In this document: positions 60,028 to 64,000 of the stretch, piece by piece
How the letters are laid out: the number at the start of each line of letters is the position of its first letter
How positions within the stretch are numbered: the stretch's first letter is position 1
Origin: Selaginella tamariscina
Taxonomy: Eukaryota > Streptophyta > Lycopodiopsida > Selaginellales > Selaginellaceae
Length of the DNA: 64,000 bases
Reading direction: 5' to 3'
Assembly: GCA_003024785.1 (NCBI GenBank)
Contig: PUQB01000574.1
Span: forward strand, 15,001 to 79,000
The notes under the pieces: model-generated
Database searches by the model: none
The model's input: the letters and a program-made list of their open reading frames with translations, nothing else
Told to the model about the DNA's origin: nothing
Position numbers and translations under genes: made by a program

Positions 60028-62855
60028 TTAGTCAACCCTGGACTGGCCCAGGCTTAGTGTTACAGCTTCGGCTTCATTGAATTTTTTAGCTGCCGTGGCG
60101 GTTGGCTTTTGCTGAGGTGGCCTATCCGACGGACCAGATGGTTGGAATATCCATCTTCCGTGTTGGCCAGCGACGACTGCCGGTAAGCCGCCGTGAACGA
60201 GATGACCGTTGGATGATTTCGAATCGACGGTTATCTTGGAGTCAACAGTTGCACTTGAAAAATGCACTGGGTATCCATTGACTGGATACGATCCGTTGAT
60301 TTGCGCCACGTGGGGCATCGGTTTATTGTGTACGGGCGGACGATGTACGGCTGGGTGAGTAGGACCCTGTAATTAAGATTAGTTAAGGGGTGGTTAAACA
60401 TGTTTAAGGTTACTTACAGGACAGAAGAGGACTCCACGAAATATCTGTCCGTTTAATTGAGCAGTCATAAGATAACCAGAGTCGAACGCACCATCAACAA
60501 TACCACGCACTTCAGCTCCCACCTAAACATATACAAATCATGTTAGTGTTACACGCACACGCACACGCACACACGCACGTACCATGTTCCTGTGATGAAG
60601 CTTATCGTTAGAGGAGCTTTGCTGCTGCTGCAAGATTGGACTGTCTTGAACAGGTAGAGAAACAGTTTGGTGGCCAGGGAGATGGAACTGGAGCTGTACT
60701 GTGGGAATCCTAACCATATTATGAGGGTGTTTAACATTAATATTGGGATTAGCAATGTTTTGCTGTAGGAATATGGGAGTTCTAGAAGGCTTTGTGTGAG
60801 TTCTATCTTGATCAGAGAGCGTTGGAGAAGGTTGCTTTGACATAGTTGGGGACGCTTCATCTTGCTCGTATTCAACCCCCATAAGATGTGTGGTTCTTCT
60901 CCTCTTTGTATGAATGCCATCTTCTGTACACATGTGTGTGTGTGTGAGTGTGTGTGCGTGTGTGTATGTGTGTGTACATACTTTCGAGGCTGCTAAGATG
61001 CTCCATGTATGGGAACGGTGTCTTTCTTGTCCTCGCTCTCAAAGCTTCTCTAGACACCTCATTCTCATCGTTAGAGAGTTTAAGAAAGTCGTCTTTCCAT
61101 GAAGAAGAGGACTTGTTCTATAACATAAGGTTAGTAATACTATATATAATACGAAATTTAATAATTACCAGGTTGAAGTCCTTTTTGAGTTTTTTAGTTT
61201 CACTCTCCCACAAACCATCGTCGTTTATCACTTCAACAGATGGTTTATGTCTTTCGTTCTCGCAAACAGTTTGCACGAATCTACACTTGGGAAACTCCGG
61301 ATTAAGCTGCTCGATCCCAAGGTGTAACACTAACACTTCGTCTAGTGGTCTCTCATCTTCCCCACAACTGCAAAAGATACACACACACACATACATATGT
61401 ATACGTGTGCGTGTGCGTGTGTGTATTTAAACTTATTACCCGCCATAGATCGCAATATCATCGTCCCTCATAACAGCAACGTGAGAAAATCGACCTTGAG
61501 GCTGAAGTCCAGCAACCTCTAATTGCGACCATCTCCACGTGTTAATATCTAAAGCCCATACATCATTATAGTACGCTCTATCTCCAACACCACCAAATAA
61601 TACACCTGCATAACGTCTCTAATTAATTAAACTTAAGTTTAACTGATATAATTATTACCTTGCTACTTGCAGCAACTGCAACGTGGCCTGCTCTCACAGC
61701 GGGCTGTGGTGATCCTCCAGTGTCAATCTGAAAGCATCTTTGTTAACACACACACGCACGCACGCACGCACGCAGACACACACTTCGACCAGGTGAAGTT
61801 TTTGAGGTTAAACACATCCACTTGACTAAGATACCGGTCACCACAGTCACCACCATATACAATAAGCTGGTCTTTAACAGCTACCGCGGTGTGACTGTCT
61901 CTACAAACCGGAAGCTCACCTTTCACCGCCGGTGATACCCACTCCATTCTATCCATATCCAGAATATGTATGTCGTTTAAGTAGTTACACTCCCCTTCAC
62001 CCGTGCCACCGAAGATAATTACCTGATTCAAGTGGTTTAGTATGTGTGTGCGCGTGTGTGTTGCACACATCTTTTACATATATGCATATTTATATCGACT
62101 TCAAGTCTACTGCAGTATAGAATGTGTATGATTGTATGTACTATACACACACGCACACACACACACCTTGTTACCATCAACCACGGTAGCACTATGGCTC
62201 TCACGTGGCGGAGGAGGGGTTCCTTTAACAGACGGGCACGACCAGACGTGAGTGTCAAGATCCAAGATATGAACATCATTAATCTTCTTTGAGCCATTCG
62301 TGCCTCCGAATACGACCATTTTCCGCCCTTGTAACACTGCCGTGTGGCTGTCACGTGTACCAGGTTGCTGACCTGTACACGAGAGTACGCTCCATGTCAT
62401 CTTTCTTAGGTCTAAGCTCATCACATCGCTGAAATGCACTCCACCTCGGCATCCCTATATGCACATACACATATCATACACCATTTCAGCAATGTGTGTG
62501 TGTGTGAGAATTTGGGCCTACAACAAGTATATATGCACATACACCATTTCAACAATGTGTGCGTGTGCGAGAATTTGGGCCTACAACAAGTATATATGCA
62601 CATACACATATCATACACCATTTCAACAATGTGTGTGTGTGTGTGAGAATTTGGGCCTACAACAAGTATATATGCACATACACATATTTTCAACAATGTG
62701 TGTGTGTGTGAGAGAGAATTTACCCCAAAGATATACAGAGCATCTTGGGAGAAGCATGCAGAATGTCCCCATCTCTCAGGAGGATTTGAACCTTGCACCT
62801 CCGGATATAACCAAGCTGCTCCCTTCATCACATTCTCCAGTTTAAGGTTAACCAT
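60028..62855 (-). CDS. Kelch-repeat protein with plant-specific C-terminus
   Basis: Ten exons: 62855-62724, 62454-62167, 62022-61780, 61727-61659, 61615-61440, 61367-61169, 61117-60982, 60923-60583, 60522-60418 and 60366-60028. Start MVNLKLENVMKGAAW, chosen as the first ATG before the first kelch blade. The N-terminal half is a beta-propeller with repeated blades (RWGHSACFSQDALYIFGG, RDSHTAVLQGRKMVVFGG, RESHSATVVDGNK, RDSHTAVAVKDQLIVYGG, RFSHVAVMRDDDIAIYGG). A Ser/Lys-rich linker, a possible nuclear signal (KRRRTT), a Gln-rich stretch, a conserved GAEVRGIVDGAFDSGYLM block and a His/Pro-rich tail ending LGQSRVD follow. Exon 5 reads VYYLVV where VYLFGG is expected, one base short. It is probably a protein-interaction scaffold; partner unknown. 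It looks functional. Confidence 0.85.
62455..62712. repeat. Tandem repeat filling kelch intron 1
   Basis: A unit of about 70-75 bp (TATATGCACATACACATATC, ACACCATTTCAACAATGTG, TGAGAATTTGGGCCTACAAC) is repeated about four times and nearly fills the intron (62,455-62,723). The unit's GAGAATTT edge resembles the exon 1 donor sequence, so the repeat may have grown from the splice junction. Confidence 0.85.
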
Positions 62856-63180
62856 ACTGCAGTTTAACACTGAGATGTGGAGTTCTTCATTAAGAAAACT
62901 CCAAGAAATGCAATTGAGAACAAGTTATAAACTTTCAATGAATGAAAATCATATAGAAAGACAGCAAAAGGGCAAAAGGGGATGTGAACAAAGAAGAAGA
63001 ATGTGAAAGGGTAAATATAAGGTCATAAGGTCACTTAGTATGAGAAGGAAAGGGCAACTAATAAAACAGCAGAGCAGCAGGGTGCCAGGGATTGGGTAGA
63101 GGGAATTTGTCAAAGAATTCACAAGCTGAGAAAACCGAAAGGGGAAGATCAACTCTCACTTTCAAATTCTTTTCTCTAAT
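62856..63180 (-). promoter_or_regulatory. Kelch gene 5' leader and proximal promoter
   Basis: Pyrimidine-rich leader without longer open frames. No clear TATA box. An in-frame upstream GTG is not needed as a start. Confidence 0.35.
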
Positions 63181-64000
63181 AAGGATTTATATTAATTTTT
63201 GCTAATCTATATTTAATCTTGATATCTTTGTTTTTAACGTATTCTTCTATTTAGCACCGAATGCTTTGGACTTCGAACCAGCACCGTCTTCAAGTCATTT
63301 AGACTTGACTTGCATTACCTTAATAAACACTTAATTACATATTAATCTTCTTTTTAAAGCATAATTAGTTACGTATATACTAAATAATATAAGCTTCTTA
63401 TAAGTGATAGTGATATTTTGTTTCCTTGTATATCTTACGTGTTGCTATAGTTTTAAAAACCAATAAAACGACGTTGAGATGTGAACAAACAACGCGTTGT
63501 TTTTTTTTATTTATTTATTTATTTATTATTTATATACGGAGACCAGATTTTCAAGAAATTTGAAAAATGAAGTGCCAAATCCAACATTTATGCTTCCCAA
63601 CACCCAGCACTATCTGCTGCTTAAATCCACACTTTGTTCCTTTACATCTTAATGTCAATATGTGTAACACACATCTCTAAACTTAATATATATATAAATA
63701 CATTAACATAATATTATTGTATTAGTTACACACTAATTAGAAAGTAAACGTTGCTTAACACCCAAGTAAAATTAGTAAAAGTTTGGTGTTTCATAAGTAG
63801 GAGACAAAGATGTGTATGTGTATATATAATATAGTATATGTATAAAGTAGACCCTTAGACTTTTATTTTTCAGTTAACATTCTTTCTCTTTTAGATAATG
63901 GTGGTGGGTGTATATACATATAAGGTGTATGTTGAAATGTCATTGTGGGGAGTATTTTATTGAGGAAATGCCTGTACATATATAAATTATATATATTTTT
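63181..64000. other. Intergenic, AT-rich
   Basis: No gene is seen. A (TTTA)n run lies at 63,503-63,530. Confidence 0.6.

Overview
This is nuclear DNA of a land plant. Evidence: a eukaryotic tRNA-Ile(AAU), U6 snRNA-like genes with plant-type USE and TATA elements, GT-AG introns, a group IId WRKY gene, a plant-style kelch gene, F-box and PPR fragments and TTTAGGG telomere-type repeats. A Ty3-type retroelement with a Tf1/Sushi-like self-priming layout would be unusual for a seed plant, so a seed-free lineage (fern, lycophyte or moss) is possible, but I cannot place the species. The DNA is AT-rich and full of microsatellites.

Layout. 1-2340 is AT-rich tandem repeat ending at a tRNA-Ile gene. 2600-3062 is a decayed PPR fragment. 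From 3.7 to 56.5 kb the window is a segmental-duplication landscape. Its repeating module is a U6-like snRNA (minus), a divergent F-box gene (plus), then a soluble epoxide hydrolase (EH) gene (minus). There are six EH copies (5.5, 8.8, 15.4, 34.9, 45.0 and 54.7 kb), five F-box copies and four U6-like copies. Modules 2 and 3 form one duplicated pair (about 7.4-13.9 and 14.0-23.3 kb). Modules 4 and 5 form another (about 32.7-41.7 and 43.1-52.2 kb, offset about 10.3 kb). Nearly every copy carries a lesion; EH copy 5 is the least damaged.

Module 3 is split at 17,988-21,202 by a composite insertion: an internally deleted PIF/Harbinger transposon joined to a truncated Ty3 retroelement. Between the two pairs, 23.6-28.0 kb holds two co-oriented minus-strand genes: an FCP1/NIF-type HAD phosphatase-like gene and an unrecognised gene with a possible ParB/sulfiredoxin-like domain. 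Directly upstream of the latter is a 1-kb array of about 22 copies of an 18-bp GC-rich palindrome at about 43-bp spacing. I see no close precedent for it. Tandem repeats and microsatellites follow to 32.2 kb.

The right end (57-63 kb) is ordinary genic DNA: a five-exon WRKY group IId gene and a ten-exon kelch-repeat gene, both on the minus strand, with good splice sites. In the WRKY gene four conserved stretches are each put out of frame by one missing base. This pattern looks more like assembly indels than decay, so frame breaks elsewhere in the window should be read with that in mind.
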